Shown one piece after another: positions 11,340 to 21,894 of a stretch of 64,000 nucleotides of DNA. Under the pieces are notes generated by a model. The model saw only the letters and a program-made list of their open reading frames with translations, searched no databases and was not told the origin of the DNA. Position numbers and translations under genes: made by a program. The stretch spans positions 1,984,001 to 2,048,000 of the forward strand of contig JAHDVF020000729.1 of NCBI GenBank assembly GCA_022606425.2, read 5' to 3'. Origin of the DNA: Lepidostoma basale. Taxonomy: Eukaryota; Arthropoda; Insecta; Trichoptera; Lepidostomatidae. Position 1 is the stretch's first letter. Each line of letters opens with the position of its first letter.

Positions 11340-11460
11340 AAGAATACGAATGAAAACGTCCGTTATCTAGAAAGTTTCTTATAATTTATGGGAATGACAT
11401 GTTCCACCTTTCAAAGGAATTATCAAATGTACTATCAAAGTAGTATTATATATTTGTATA
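11340..11460 (+). mobile_element. GAAAACG foldback MITE
   Basis: 'cgaatgaaaacgtccgttatctagaaagtt' is a terminal arm, followed by the internal 'gacatgttccacctttcaaaggaattatcaaatg' block shared with 51375 and 54440. Confidence 0.55.
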
Positions 11461-12010
11461 CAGTAAAAAGGCAACAAAATGATCCTGCTTACTATGTTAC
11501 AACTGTTCAAATTTTTCACACAAACTTATACGAGTATTTATATTACAATCCCAATATTTCATAATTTTATCGAACTGTTCAAAATTTTTTCAAGAACGTT
11601 CAATATAATTTTGAAAGAAGATTCACAAACAAACTAACGTTATGCATTTAAATATTTTATTGTAGTCTTGTTTCGCAAAAATACAATTTTCCTTCGTATT
11701 TAAACAACACTTTATTTTTCAATTTTCAGACATGATTCGGTTGTAACCCAACATTTTTCAATATACAAATTTTATCCTGAATTTTCTACAAATTTTCCAC
11801 AATTTATAAACCTTCTTTGATTTAATAATTACAACCGAAACATTTATTCAAATCTAAAAAGAAAATGTTTTGAAAATACGATGTATTATTCTATAATATT
11901 TATTCAAATGTGAATTCACAGTACAAAGTGAAGGTGAATATATATTATAGAAGAAATAATTTTGTTTCACCTATTTAAATCATTTATAAATAGGATATTA
12001 TTTTTTAAGG

Positions 12011-12220
12011 ATTATCTCAATAGAGACGAAGATGTAAATTATTTGGAAACAGAATATGGTAGTCGAGGCGTTTACAGAACTTATGACCTGTTATTGGTTG
12101 TGTTAAGCGATCACCTTATGTTTAACAACATTCACCATTCCACCCTTCTTACGACACCACGACTGACACATTTTTGGAACTTGTATATATGATAATATTA
12201 CGATAGCGCCATCTATTAAG
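12011..12220 (+). repeat. AGACG-family repeat, plus arm of a palindrome
   Basis: It runs from 'attatctcaatagagacgaagatg' to 'gcgccatctatta'. With the minus-strand copy at 12240-12478 it forms a large imperfect palindrome with arms of about 210 bp and a spacer of about 20 bp. Confidence 0.8.
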
Positions 12221-12239
12221 ATAATTTGTAAAATAAAAC

Positions 12240-12478
12240 ATATTAATAGATGGCGCTAGTGTAGATGTACCAACCAACAGTGAAGTTATTAAAAAATATT
12301 ATCATATACGAGTATACAAGTTCCAAAAATTTGTCAGACGTGGTGTCGTAAGAAGGGCGGAATGGTTGATGTTTTTAAACATTAAGTGATCGCTTAACCC
12401 AACCAATGACAGATCATAAGTCCTGTAAACGCCTCGACTACCATATTCTGTTTCCAAATAATTTACATCTTCTTCTCT
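12240..12478 (-). repeat. AGACG-family repeat, minus arm of a palindrome
   Basis: It starts 'aatagatggcgctagtg' and runs to 'ttacatcttcttctc', where it is broken by inserted DNA; its remainder resumes at about 13111. A TACGAGTA scar at 12307-12314 interrupts 'catata|caagttcc' relative to other copies. Confidence 0.8.
12307..12314. other. TACGAGTA transposon-excision-like scar
   Basis: Removing six bases (TACGAG) restores the 'catatatacaagttcc' order of sister AGACG copies. The scar is therefore an exact TA+CGAG insertion. Confidence 0.6.
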
Positions 12479-12479
12479 C

Positions 12480-12950
12480 TTCTTCTCTGGTTTCAATCCT
12501 GGGATTGGTTTGCAGCAATTTCCTCCATTATTCTCTTCCATTTTTCCCTGTCTTGTGCGGCTCTTTTGAGATCTGCATATGATGAGCAGCATACGTCCAC
12601 CAACAGGTCCTCCAGGTACTCTCGGCGTGGGCGTCCCCTAGAGTTTGTCCCCTCGATCATACCCTCCATTATGGCATGCAAGAGACCTTCTTGACGTATT
12701 ACATGGCCGATCCATCTTGCACGCCTTTCGGACAAGGTCCTGAGCAGATGCCTTCCTCCTTCGATTCCTTGAAGAACTTCCTCATTCGTGATGTGGTCTC
12801 TTCAGGAAATTCCAAAGAGTCTTCTATAGGACCACATCTCAAAGGCCTCTAGTCTCCGCTTATCCCTTTCGGATAGGCACCATGTCTCGCAGCCGTACAT
12901 CAAGACACTCCATACATAGGTCTTGATGAGGAGTATTCTCAGTTTTAGGT
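12480..12950 (-). pseudogene. RT-tail family G fragment
   Basis: The minus strand carries MYGCETW-type, 'RRLEAFEMWSYRRL' and 'ITNEEVLQ' in upstream frames, then a clean 80-residue open end with RARWIGHVIRQEGLLHAIME, 'RGRPRREYLEDL' and 'DREKWKRIMEEIA'. This is the C-terminus of a non-LTR reverse transcriptase. A plus-strand copy is at 50890-51195. It lies within the minus arm of the AGACG palindrome. Confidence 0.7.
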
Positions 12951-13108
12951 CGTGCTTTGAATATCACAATGTCAGGAAATTTTGAAAAATATCACAAATA
13001 TAAATTTTTGACATTATTTAAGGGCAAACTCTGTTTTTTTTTCCAAAATATTGTGACGAATATTATGGTAAAACAAAATTTATTTAATAAGATTTTGAAT
13101 AGTCCACT
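12951..13108 (+). repeat. 158-bp direct duplicate, copy 1
   Basis: It is colinear with 13616-13773 at a constant offset of 665 bp with two mismatches. It ends exactly where the interrupted AGACG copy resumes, so the inserted block is family G tail plus this duplicate. Confidence 0.85.
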
Positions 13109-13200
13109 TCTTCTTCTCTATTGAGATACAATTAATCCTTAAAAAATGATTAATCCGCAATGGGTAAAAATCCAGTATTTGTCTACAAGTATTTGTATAA
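13109..13200 (-). repeat. AGACG-family repeat, resumed minus arm and leader
   Basis: 'cttcttctctattgagatacaatta' continues the copy broken at 12478. It is followed by the leader with 'gggtaaaaatccagta' and 'tacaagtatttgta', which resembles the arms at 1-94. Confidence 0.65.
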
Positions 13201-13351
13201 AGAAACAATTCAACAAATTCAATATTATTATAATATATTTACAAATTTTAATGAAAATGCGGTGTTTAACACACAATATTTTCTGATAATTTTCTAAAAA
13301 ATCTTGAACGAAGAAGAACCTTAAAAGCTTATGGAATTTATTGATTGCAGC

Positions 13352-13526
13352 GTGGATTCACGTCGCATCATTTTTCTTTCATTTCCTCGCAATCTATGCC
13401 GTAATACATGCATTCCAAAAACACCAAAAGCCGAAGCCGTCTTCTAGGCGGGACGACAAAGAAAATATTAAATTTCTAGAAAACATCGCGTCGTTTAGGG
13501 CGTCCCCGTTCGATACGGCGTTATAA
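13352..13526 (+). CDS. Candidate terminal exon: membrane segment plus basic tail
   Basis: An acceptor (ttattgattgcag) precedes a frame open for 57 codons to TAA: WIHVASFFFHFLAIYAVIHA, then a basic stretch (KPKPSSRRDDKENI) and a short C-terminus ending FDTAL. This would be one transmembrane helix with a cytoplasmic tail. The entry phase (two bases of a split codon) does not fit the donor at 1616, so it is not an alternative end of that gene. It may end a nested gene or be a chance frame. Confidence 0.35.
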
Positions 13527-13615
13527 GGGTGGTAATCAATTATTAAATTTGACACTTATTGGTACGAAAATTCACCCTGGAATTATTACGTGGCTAATAT
13601 AATATCACATTGGCA

Positions 13616-13773
13616 CGTGCTTTGAATATCACAATGTCAGGACATTTTGAAAAATATCACAAATATAAATTTTTGACATTATTTAAGGGCAAACTCTGTT
13701 TTTTTTTCCAAAATATTGTGACGAATATTATGGTAAAACAAAATTTATTTAATAAGATTTTAAATAGTCCACT
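13616..13773 (+). repeat. 158-bp direct duplicate, copy 2
   Basis: See 12951-13108. This copy continues into 'gttttggccgaaacactatgatac' (13774-13815), the terminal block of the GGCCGAAACACT foldback family, and is therefore probably the source copy. Confidence 0.8.
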
Positions 13774-13841
13774 GTTTTGGCCGAAACACTATGATACTTT
13801 AACAGTTATAAAATAAGATATTCATTAAAAACTTACTTAAC

Positions 13842-14380
13842 TTAACAAAAACCTATCCAAAAAGCTAAAATGGCAGTGCGCAATGGTGTTCTTGGCCGAC
13901 CCTCACGTATGGAAGCGAAGCATGGAACTGGCAAAATAAGGATGAAAGTAGAATAAATGCAGTAGAAATGAGATATCTTAGACGCATGTGTGAATACTAT
14001 GTTACTATGTGTATGATAGTGTCGAATAAATATATAGGAAGTGAATGTGGTACGGATGATGATGTTATGAACAAAATGATGAAAGGACCATGAAGATGGT
14101 TTGGACACGTGCCAATAATGAATGAAGAAATGATGTTAAAAAAATTATATGTAAACGATGTAAATGGAACCAGAAATATAGAGGAAGATCCAGGAAAACG
14201 CGGCACGATCAAATAAATCAAATATTAAATGTCGGTCACGTGAAGAGTCAAAAAAATCGACGCGCGTGTATGACACGATGTACGAATGTTGAGGAAGCGA
14301 GAGAAATATGTCAGTAAAGAAAGTGTGCCAGTCCATTATTTCTGCATTCGGGAAGACGGCGTGATGGTTAGTTAGTTAGT
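13842..14380 (+). pseudogene. RT-tail family A copy
   Basis: It begins 'aacaaaaacctatcc' (the same block as at 46646) and runs through the YGSEAW-equivalent, RWFGH, NDVNGTRN and the end 'ggcgtgatggttagttagttag'. It is broken by several small deletions. A (GTTA)n tail follows. Confidence 0.75.
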
Positions 14381-14455
14381 TTTGATATTCATTAGCTGAT
14401 GTTTTTTAAGTTTTACTATATTTTATATTATACGAATAACAAAGATAGCCCTCGT

Positions 14456-14675
14456 GACAGAGTGGCAACAGTTATGACTGACACATGAAGGATCCGGGTT
14501 TAACTCCCGGCGATGACAGTGTTTAAAAAACTCACGCTGTCTTTGGTCTGGTCGAACTCACGTGGCAATAAAAACAGTGACAGACAAGCTACCTATCGCA
14601 TGACATGAGAATCATTGGCTAAAAAATGGGTAACATAGGTTTAAATAACTTGTTGTATACATAAATGTGTGTATT
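14456..14675 (+). repeat. tRNA-derived SINE
   Basis: The head has an A-box-like 'gacagagtggcaacag' and a B-box-like 'gggtttaactccc'. The body has 'tgtctttggtctgg', 'cacgtggcaataaaa', 'gctacctatcgcatgacatgagaatca' and a 3' 'aacttgttgtatacat' end. A pol III-derived SINE, diverged. Confidence 0.75.
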
Positions 14676-14937
14676 ATGGAAGCTAACGCAGATGATGGGA
14701 GCTAAATCTACGAAGAAAAGAAAATAATATTAAATTTTACGTCATTGTTTAGGAAACATTAAAAACGAAATAAATCACTTTCGTAACGAGTATTAATATT
14801 GTGAAATGACAGTTTTTTTAAGAATACAATAAAAATAATAGCAGACTGTACATTTGATTAAAAAAATAACCAGTTTTGGTAGTTAACGAGCTTGGTCAGA
14901 GTAACAAATCAACTAAAGTTACACGTGTGTCCAACAA

Positions 14938-15202
14938 CAACGAACTATCACGCCGTTTTCACAAAGGGGTAGGCAGAAAGAATGGACTCTTACAGTACTT
15001 GATCCTGACATACCTCTCTAGTTTCCTCCTCATTCATACAACGGTTCATACGCGCATACGTTCATATTTTCTTATTTCATCATTTGAAATTCTGTCGTAC
15101 ATCGTTTTAGTACACATACGTCTAAGGGATTTTATCTCAACTTCAATTATTCTGCTCTCATTCTTCTGCTGCCAGTTCCATGCTTCCGAACTAAATCTGT
15201 GA
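14938..15202 (-). pseudogene. RT-tail family A fragment with internal deletion
   Basis: The minus strand runs from 'aactatcacgccg' (3' end) to the SEAWNWQ-equivalent ('tgccagttccatgcttcc'). The RWFGH-GRPRKTW middle is deleted. Confidence 0.65.
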
Positions 15203-15380
15203 TCCTTTCATAATACTTATTTTCGCTCTACATAATTTTCTTATATCAGCATTTGAAATTCTGTATGGTTTTAGCACATATACGTATAGGGATCTCGTCT
15301 CAACTGCATTTATTCTGCTCTCATTCTTCTGCTGCCAGTTCCATGTTTCACTTCCATGCCTCAGGGTTGGTTCTTAATTT
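15203..15380 (-). pseudogene. RT-tail family A fragment
   Basis: A second minus-strand piece repeats the same block ('atttattctgctctcattcttctgctgccagttcc') directly after the first, extending further to 'cactcatgcctcagggttgg'-like sequence. Confidence 0.6.
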
Positions 15381-15577
15381 GTGTGTATACGTCAATAAAA
15401 TAAAGGGTGGAACGAGAAAAGCGGAAAATAAATCTGAGCTCAGAAAATATTAATTATTAGTTAGAAGGATGAATGGAGGGTTTAATATGCTTCTAAAAAT
15501 TGAGGAACAAGATGTTCAATCTTAATACGGATGTATAAAATATGAAAAGAGGTGATATTTCAATAAAAATATACGAA

Positions 15578-15660
15578 AATACATTGTTTTGGCGGAAACA
15601 CTGCGTTACTTCAACATTATCGACTATTTTTTAAAATTATTTTTATAAAAATAATAATGT
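15578..15660 (+). mobile_element. GGCCGAAACACT foldback fragment
   Basis: 'cattgttttggcggaaacactgcgtt' followed by 'caacattatcgac' matches the end of the foldbacks at 19430, 26665 and 53240. Confidence 0.5.
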
Positions 15661-15674
15661 TTGTTTAAGTTATG

Positions 15675-15800
15675 ATATTGATTCTCATGGCATGTAATAG
15701 GTAGCTGATCTATCACCATTTTACTGTCACGTGATTTCTACACCAGACCAAAGACAGTGTGACAATCATACTGCCATTATGGTACTCTGCCACGAATAAA
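15675..15800 (-). repeat. tRNA-derived SINE, body
   Basis: The minus strand carries the 'gagaatcaat', 'cctattacatgcca', 'caccagaccaaagacag' and 'gtggcagagtacc'-type blocks of the SINE family. The tRNA-like head is partial. Confidence 0.65.
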
Positions 15801-15984
15801 TTTTACACTGTTATAATATCACGATTAATTTATTTATATTCTATGAAATTATCGAGATAGCTGTTTTTATTGTAAGAGTATCTATAGTCATTTTGTTTTG
15901 GAAGTAGAATATTAGAATATATCATAAGAATAGTACTTAATTTAAAAAAAAAATTACCTCTACAAAATTATTAGCAATCCGAGA

Positions 15985-16215
15985 AATCTGCGAGGTCAAA
16001 GATGTGGTCAGATGGGGACGTCAAAGACGGCGATACTGGCATTAACATGTAGAAAGAGTGAGCTCAAATCCCTTACACAGCTCTCCATGGAACGCCAAAC
16101 GGACAACGCCGACCAGGAAGACCCCCGAAACAGTGGAGAGAAAGCTGGAGTTCAGCGTCTCAATACGATCCGCCTGAAATAACAGACTCCTGAGTCTAGC
16201 AAAAGTGAAGAAGAA
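15985..16215 (+). pseudogene. RT-tail family B fragment
   Basis: 'gaggtcaaagatgtggtcagatgggg' followed by 'gacgccgaccaggaagacc' and 'acagtggagagaaagctgg' matches 11100-11335. It ends in GAAGAAGAAG. Confidence 0.6.
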
Positions 16216-16440
16216 GAAGAAGAAAAATTATTGTTAATCGTTTGAATAATTAACACCACATCAATGTGGTTCAAATTATTAAATTAATATTCTACTTTCG
16301 TATGAAGTACTAAATTTGTGGTGTGGCATTATTAAAAAAAAAAAAAAAAAACTTACTAGTGTTTACACCACTTTACCAAAAACTTTGGCACAAGGAGGTG
16401 TTTTGAAAAAAATAAAGTGTTTTAAAAACTAGTAAATGAA

Positions 16441-16700
16441 TTAATTGTATCTTAATAGGGACGAATATGCAAATTGGAAACAGAATAAGGTTGATCGAGG
16501 TGTTTACAGGACTTATGACCTGTCATTGGTTGGGTTAAGCGCACGCTTTATGTAATACAACATTCCCCATTCCACCTTTTTTCTTATGACCACCATGTCT
16601 GACAATTTTTTGGAAGTTGTATATATGGTACCATGTAACCCCACACTTCACATGTTCTATTTCAATCTACACACTAGCGCCATCTATACTAGTAAGAGTG
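16441..16700 (+). repeat. AGACG-family repeat
   Basis: A good copy from 'ttaattgtatcttaataggg' to 'cactagcgccatctat', followed by A+T-rich DNA. Confidence 0.8.
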
Positions 16701-16859
16701 CTTTTTTAAATGGTTTTTAATGAATATTTTATTTTCTTATTATTAAAAAGTAATTATACAATTCTAAATGCACGTTCATTGGATTAAACATTTTTTTAAA
16801 TTTGAACACAAACGTAATATAATACTTTGAAAGCGTACAAATGGTAAACTCTTCCCTTT

Positions 16860-17160
16860 ATCACAAACAAAAGTGAAAAACAGCCAACGAATTTGGGAAC
16901 GGCGCCCCGGGTCATTTCAACGTTCGCTGCAAATTGTGTTTGACGAACAAACGGGAATAATGTATCAAAATGCATATTCCCGCGAAATAACAGGGCCCCT
17001 TGATGAGTTAATCAACAGACGGGGAATTTGGTTTCATTTTACCGTTGGGTATTCGCTCCTCTATGGGTGCGAGCGATACGATGGAGCTCCAGGGCCGGTC
17101 TACACTGCTTATAAATATAGAGGCGCCCCTTCGTCGCATGTCTAATAAATATCAGTCATA
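16860..17160 (+). other. Unassigned G+C-richer stretch
   Basis: A plus frame at 16873-17145 (90 codons, ending in RYDGAPGPVYTAYKYRGAPS) has no recognisable domain. A TATA-like 'cttataaatatagagg' near 17108 could belong to an old LTR. I do not call a gene. Confidence 0.25.
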
Positions 17161-17170
17161 TTCCATTGAA

Positions 17171-17681
17171 TTCATTCATGGTGTTCTTCTACCGACCCTT
17201 ATGTATGGAAGCGAAGCATGGAACTGGCAAAAGAAGGATGAAAGTAGAATAAATGCAGTAGAAATGAAATCTCTTAGACGAATGTGTGGATACTCTGTGT
17301 ATGATAGAGTGTCGAATGAAACTATAAGAAGTGAATGCGGTGCGGATGATGGTGTCATGAACAAAATAATGAAAGGATCATTAAGATGGTTTGGACATAT
17401 GGAAAGAATGAATGAAGAAATAATGGTAAAAAAATTATATGTTAATGATGTAAATGGAACCAGAAATAGAGGAAGACCGAGGAAAACGTGGCACGATCAA
17501 ATGAATCAAATATTGAATGTCGGCCATGTGAGGAGTCAGAGAAATCGACGCGCGTGCATGACACGATGTATGAATGTTGAGGAAGCGAGAGAAATATGTC
17601 AGGAAAGAAAAGCGTGGCAGTCCATTCTTTCTGCCTACCCCTTCGGGGAGACGGCGTGATGGTTAGTTAGTTAGTTAGTTT
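17171..17681 (+). mobile_element. RT-tail family A, young 5'-truncated insertion
   Basis: It is flanked by a 10-bp direct repeat TTCCATTGAA (17161-17170, 17682-17691) and ends in (GTTA)n. One frame stays open to the end: YGSEAWNWQKKDESRINAVE, RWFGHMERM, RNRGRPRKTWHDQMNQIL and AYPFGETA stop. By eye it is about 97% identical to 46646-47187. Truncated 5' end, tail and target duplication indicate target-primed reverse transcription. Confidence 0.85.
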
Positions 17682-17691
17682 TTCCATTGAA

Positions 17692-18150
17692 CCTGGACTC
17701 TAAAAGTGAATGTAATGAACCGGTTGGAGGTCTTCGAGATGTGGATATTATTATTATTATTATTATTATTGTTATTATTTTGTTGAAAAAACTTCTTACA
17801 TCATTACAGTGCGAGCCAAATCGATGTAAAGGGTGAAAAAATATACCGCATAACGCTCCGTATACCGTGGACCGATCAGGTCAGTAATGCAGACGTAGGT
17901 ACTACAGAGAACCAGAGTCAATAAAGAGCTGTTGTCGAGTGTGAAAATTAGAAAGGTCTTATATTTGGGTCATGTGCTAAGGGGAGAAAAATACCACCTC
18001 CTTCGACTGATATTAATGGGTAAAGTGGATGGACCCGGGGAAATGATAAAAGGCGGCTGTCCTGGCTGCGGAACATAAAAGAGTGGACAGGAATTACAAG
18101 AGTTCAGAACCTGTTCCAATTGGCGCATGACAGAGATGAAAGAAGAAGAA
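17692..18150 (+). pseudogene. RT-tail family C fragment with ATT microsatellite
   Basis: 'aatgaaccggttggaggtcttcgagatgtgg' is followed by an (ATT)n run (17748-17772), then 'ctacagagaaccagagtc', 'tatttgggtcatgtgctaagggg' (YLGHVLRG), 'ctccttcgactgatattaatgggtaa' and the end 'cctgttccaatt'. It matches the minus-strand copy 2575-3212. Confidence 0.65.
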
Positions 18151-18421
18151 GATATTCCGTTGGAATCAATTAGTGTGTTGTTCGGAAAATAGTTAAAAAT
18201 AATATTAAGCTCTTTTATTTCAAGAGTGATTGGTAAAATTTTAATGATTTTACTGAAATCTCTTGATAAAAGTTCATTTGAAAAAAACAAATAGATAAAA
18301 CGATATAAACCTACCACGTTTGTCTTTATATCGGTAGTGGCCGGTTTCCTCAGTCTGGCTGGCATCATTAGATTTCAATGCCAGTCGGCCCGGCGAAACC
18401 GATCGCTGTCGAATTAAAAAC

Positions 18422-18960
18422 TTAAAACTAACTATCACACTCTTTCCCCGGAGGGGTTGGCAGAAATAATGGACTGCCACACTTTTCTTTCCTGACATAT
18501 TTCTCTTGCTTCCTCAACATTCATACTTCGTGTCATGCACGCACGTCGATTTCTCTGACTCTTCAAGTGGCCGACATTCAATATATTATTTATTTGATCG
18601 TGCCACGTTTTCCTTGGTCTTTCTCTATTTCTAGTTCTATTTACATCGTTTACATATATATTTTTTTACCATTCTTTCTTCATTCATTATTTCAATGTGT
18701 CCAAAACATCTTAATGATCCTTTCATTGTTCTGTTCATAACACCATCATTTGCACCGCATTCACTTGTTATATTTTCGTTCGACACTCTATAATATACAG
18801 AGTATCCACACATTCGTCCAAGAGATCTCATTTCTATTGCATTTATTCTACTTTCATCCTTCTTTTACTAGTTCCGTTATTCGCTTCCATACATAAGGGT
18901 CGGCACAAGAACACAAGCTTATTTGGATAGGTTTTTGTTTGCGATGACAACTTTAAGGGA
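18422..18960 (-). pseudogene. RT-tail family A copy
   Basis: The minus strand runs from the 3' end (AACTAACTATCAC) through KTWHDQINNILNV, MRSLGRMCGYSVYY, a YGSE-region with a deletion, to 'ggataggtttttgtttgcgatgac'. A 64-codon piece is open at 18637-18831; the rest is shifted. Confidence 0.7.
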
Positions 18961-19429
18961 GCCTTTACACACTTTAATTATAATAATTATGCATAATAGT
19001 TCTGTATAGAGGAAATAAAACTGCGTAAATCGACCGAAGAATTAGTCGAGGTTAAGGTAGGTTCCGATTAATTGATCGATTTTTAAAACTGTTCTGAGTT
19101 TAAATAAAAAGTTGTATTATCTACCTACATATCTATTTTATGAACATATCATACTGTCGAACTTTCATGAATATATCATGGTGTAACCGGGACTGATCAT
19201 TGGGGATTCCCATTAATTTGTGTGCTTTGTTAAGGTAATACTCAAGTATCATTTTCGCATATATAATTTAATACAATTTCATACTGTTAGGTGGAGTCTT
19301 TGGGTATTTAGCGGCTGAAATATGAATAAATTACAATACATTATATTACTTATTGATTTACTAGGCCCAAACTGAAATAATAATCAATTGCAAGTCTATC
19401 AGTAGTTCGATGCTATCGTTAGGTGCTGT

Positions 19430-19691
19430 CTTTGCCACGATATTATATAGTAAATTAAAAATATCATAAACTGTTAAATTAAAGAACTTTGTTTTTTGTA
19501 TCACAATTGTATTTTATTTTACGTGACAGCTGTTTCATCAACCTATGTTGACATCATCAGGTGTTACAATAATATATCAAATGAAACAGCTGTCGCGTAA
19601 ACTTAAATACAATTGTGATACAAAAAATAAAGTTATTAAATTTAACAGTTTAAAAGGTGAAGATCATAGTGTTTCGGCCAGAACAATGGAC
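19430..19691. mobile_element. GGCCGAAACACT foldback element
   Basis: Arms of about 70 bp around 'gtatcacaattgtatttta...gctgtttcat' and its inverse enclose a loop of about 40 bp with 'ttgacatcatcaggtg'. The right end is 'tcatagtgtttcggccagaacaatgg', the family terminus. Confidence 0.65.
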
Positions 19692-19752
19692 TATTTCAAA
19701 ATATCATATTTATTATTTTTCAAACAATAATCCATGACTCCATATTCAGTAA

Positions 19753-19860
19753 TTAATACGAAAGAAAACGTCTATTTTCTAGAATTTTATTATGGTTTAT
19801 GGAAATGAAATGTTTTGTATTGTAACATTATCATATTTTGATAATGCCTGAGAAGAATAA
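19753..19860 (+). mobile_element. GAAAACG foldback MITE fragment
   Basis: 'cgaaagaaaacgtctattttctagaattttatt' plus the internal 'tttgataatgcctgag' block. Confidence 0.5.
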
Positions 19861-19861
19861 A

Positions 19862-20105
19862 CATTAATGAATGAAAACAGAATGGTGAAGAAGGTATATA
19901 ACGACGTGAAAGCAGCTAGAAAAAGAGGAAGGTCGAGGAAAATGTGACACGATCAAATCGATCAGATTTTAAATGTCGCTCACGCGAGGAGTCAGAGACA
20001 TCGTTTTCGCATGACACGATTTACGAATATACTCGTACAGGAAGCGAGAGAAGTAAGTTTGGACATCACAGTGTTGTGGTCCATTATTTCAGTGATGGTT
20101 AATTA
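19862..20105 (+). pseudogene. RT-tail family A fragment
   Basis: 'aatgaaaacagaatggtgaagaaggtatata' to the terminal 'gtggtccattatttcagtgatgg'. A TACTCGTA scar lies at 20030-20037 within the NVEEARE-equivalent region. Confidence 0.6.
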
Positions 20106-20406
20106 GTGATTTGTACAATTACAATTAAAGCTCAATTAGCTCTTTGGTACATTAATATTGTTCTTTAAAGTTCATTGTAAATAATGAATATCAGATCGCT
20201 GCCGATACTGGTCGAAGCCACAAACCGAATTGGAATTTTACTAAAAATATACTATGAAGGAATTTTTAATGATGTATTTATATTTATGGTACATCATTTA
20301 GCTCTTTGGTGATGGAGAAAAAATCGATTTCATTCTATTTTTACTTATTTATTTATTTATTTTACATGTTATAACAATACTTTGCCAAAAAAAGTTTATG
20401 AACTGT

Positions 20407-20449
20407 AGTTGTCACACTAGGCATGGCCTGTATCGTGACAACTACAAAA
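20407..20449. repeat. Short hairpin
   Basis: TGTAGTTGTCAC and GTGACAACTACA form a perfect 12-bp stem with a loop of about 19 bases. Just downstream, 'gttagtaaaatggcggt' is repeated in tandem (20466-20510). Confidence 0.6.
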
Positions 20450-20779
20450 AATAGGATGTTAGTAGAATAGTTAGTAAAATGGCGGTTTGTTAGTAAAATG
20501 GCGGTTGTTAGTTATCTTATGCTAACATTGGTAATCTCAATTTGATGATATAATTAAAATTACTAAATCTAAAAGAAAAAAATGTTTTCTACGTCTAAGG
20601 TTAGATTTGGTTAGAGCACGTTTATAATTGGGGTATTGGTGGGAGTACTAATAATGGGTGGAAGAGACTGAACAAGAGTTTATTAAACCAATTGTACAAC
20701 ATATAAAACAAAACAAAGTGTACTTTAAATTTGGTTGAACACAATTTATCTCTGGGGGTATCCGTTTTCATTATTATTT

Positions 20780-20975
20780 ATAGCCCAAGATCACTCCATC
20801 ACCAGCCGCCCAAGATAGATCCGTCACCCTCGAGTCCCGAGTAGCGCCTAAGTCCTCGGGCTCAAGGCTCGCCACGTCCCAGCGGTGGCGGCGCCAAGTG
20901 GGTAAATAGTAAATACAGGAACCCGGCCCACTCCAACCCTGGCGCGGTCCTTCACTTAGGGAACCCGTTTGCGAC
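20780..20975. other. G+C-rich island, unidentified
   Basis: Markedly G+C-richer than its surroundings. A minus frame of 67 codons (GSLSEGPRQGWSGPGSCIYY, WRRHRWDVASLEPEDL) is open but starts and ends without gene signals. It could be part of an LTR-element leader; not assignable. Confidence 0.3.
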
Positions 20976-21083
20976 ACTTACAAGAATTGCGTTCTCACTG
21001 CGATTGTGCGTATGCTACTCGAAAAGGTTTATTCAAGTCAAATCTCGAAACGTAGCACTGGAGATAATCACCCATTTATATAA

Positions 21084-21874
21084 TATACCGTGGGTATTTT
21101 GCGAAAAAGCACTAAGTCAAAATTTTGCTGTTTTTACATTAAAATGAGGTTATACTGTTGAAAAAATACTCTATAATCTGCAAAAACGCACCAAGTCCTA
21201 TCTACACTACAAGTCGAGATATTTTCTGTAATAAGTCAATATAACATAAATCCATTCAGGGAAAAAGCATCAAGGGACTTAATGCTAATTCCCTGGATAA
21301 AATTTTGATGATAAATTATCTATAACAATATTTCGGATGTATTCAGCGGAGCTTATGGAGCAGTACTGATTTGAAAAAAGATGAGATTGTTGGTCGGCGA
21401 TATCCTGGAGATGTCTAGTAAGTGATGTGATGTCTACATGCTTCACTCAGGGACAAAAGTGGCAGTTATTATTTTCTTTCTTTTCTCTTTTTACTAATAA
21501 ATAATTATTTAACCTAATGTAATAAGTACTGTACATTAGACACAATTATTGCATAACTTTTATAATTAAACAAAAAAAACATTTCTCACAAAGTGACTAT
21601 AGTAAGTACAGTGCGACTTCAATTTGAATACCTTACTGTGGTATTATGTATCAGCAAAAAAGCACTAAGTCATGTCAATCCACAATTATTTTGAAAAAAT
21701 GTGCTGATAGTTCAGTTATTATTTATTAAACCGTTAAATAAAATGTAGTTAATAGATCAATATACTATTTTTTCAGTAATGTTTAGTATAAAAAAAATTG
21801 GTATATCCTTACTTCGGTTATTTCAGAATTAGTAATTTTAACTTAGTGCTTTTTCGCAGAATACCCACGATATA
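21084..21874. mobile_element. Terminal-inverted-repeat element, non-autonomous
   Basis: The ends 'tataccgtgggtattttgcg' (21084) and the complement of 'cgcagaatacccacgatata' (ending 21874) pair over about 34 bp with two differences and continue 'aaaaagcactaagt'. The internal motif 'aaaaagcactaagtc' or close variants recurs near 21185, 21265 and 21660. TA (or TATA) lies at both ends. There is no transposase. Confidence 0.7.
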
Positions 21875-21894
21875 TTCATGGCAAATTTGCCTTT

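Noticed and set aside
1447..13526. Joining the exon at 1447-1616 to the candidate exon at 13352
   Set aside because: The donor is phase 0 and the candidate would then read into a stop after 17 codons; the 26251 exon fits in phase and completes the helix.
19535..19590. Hammerhead motif in the GGCCGAAACACT foldback loop ('ctgatgatg...gatgaaacagctgtc', minus)
   Set aside because: CTGATGA, GAAAC and a palindromic ACAGCTGT are there, but stem II pairs only after skipping core-adjacent bases and stem I does not pair at the core.
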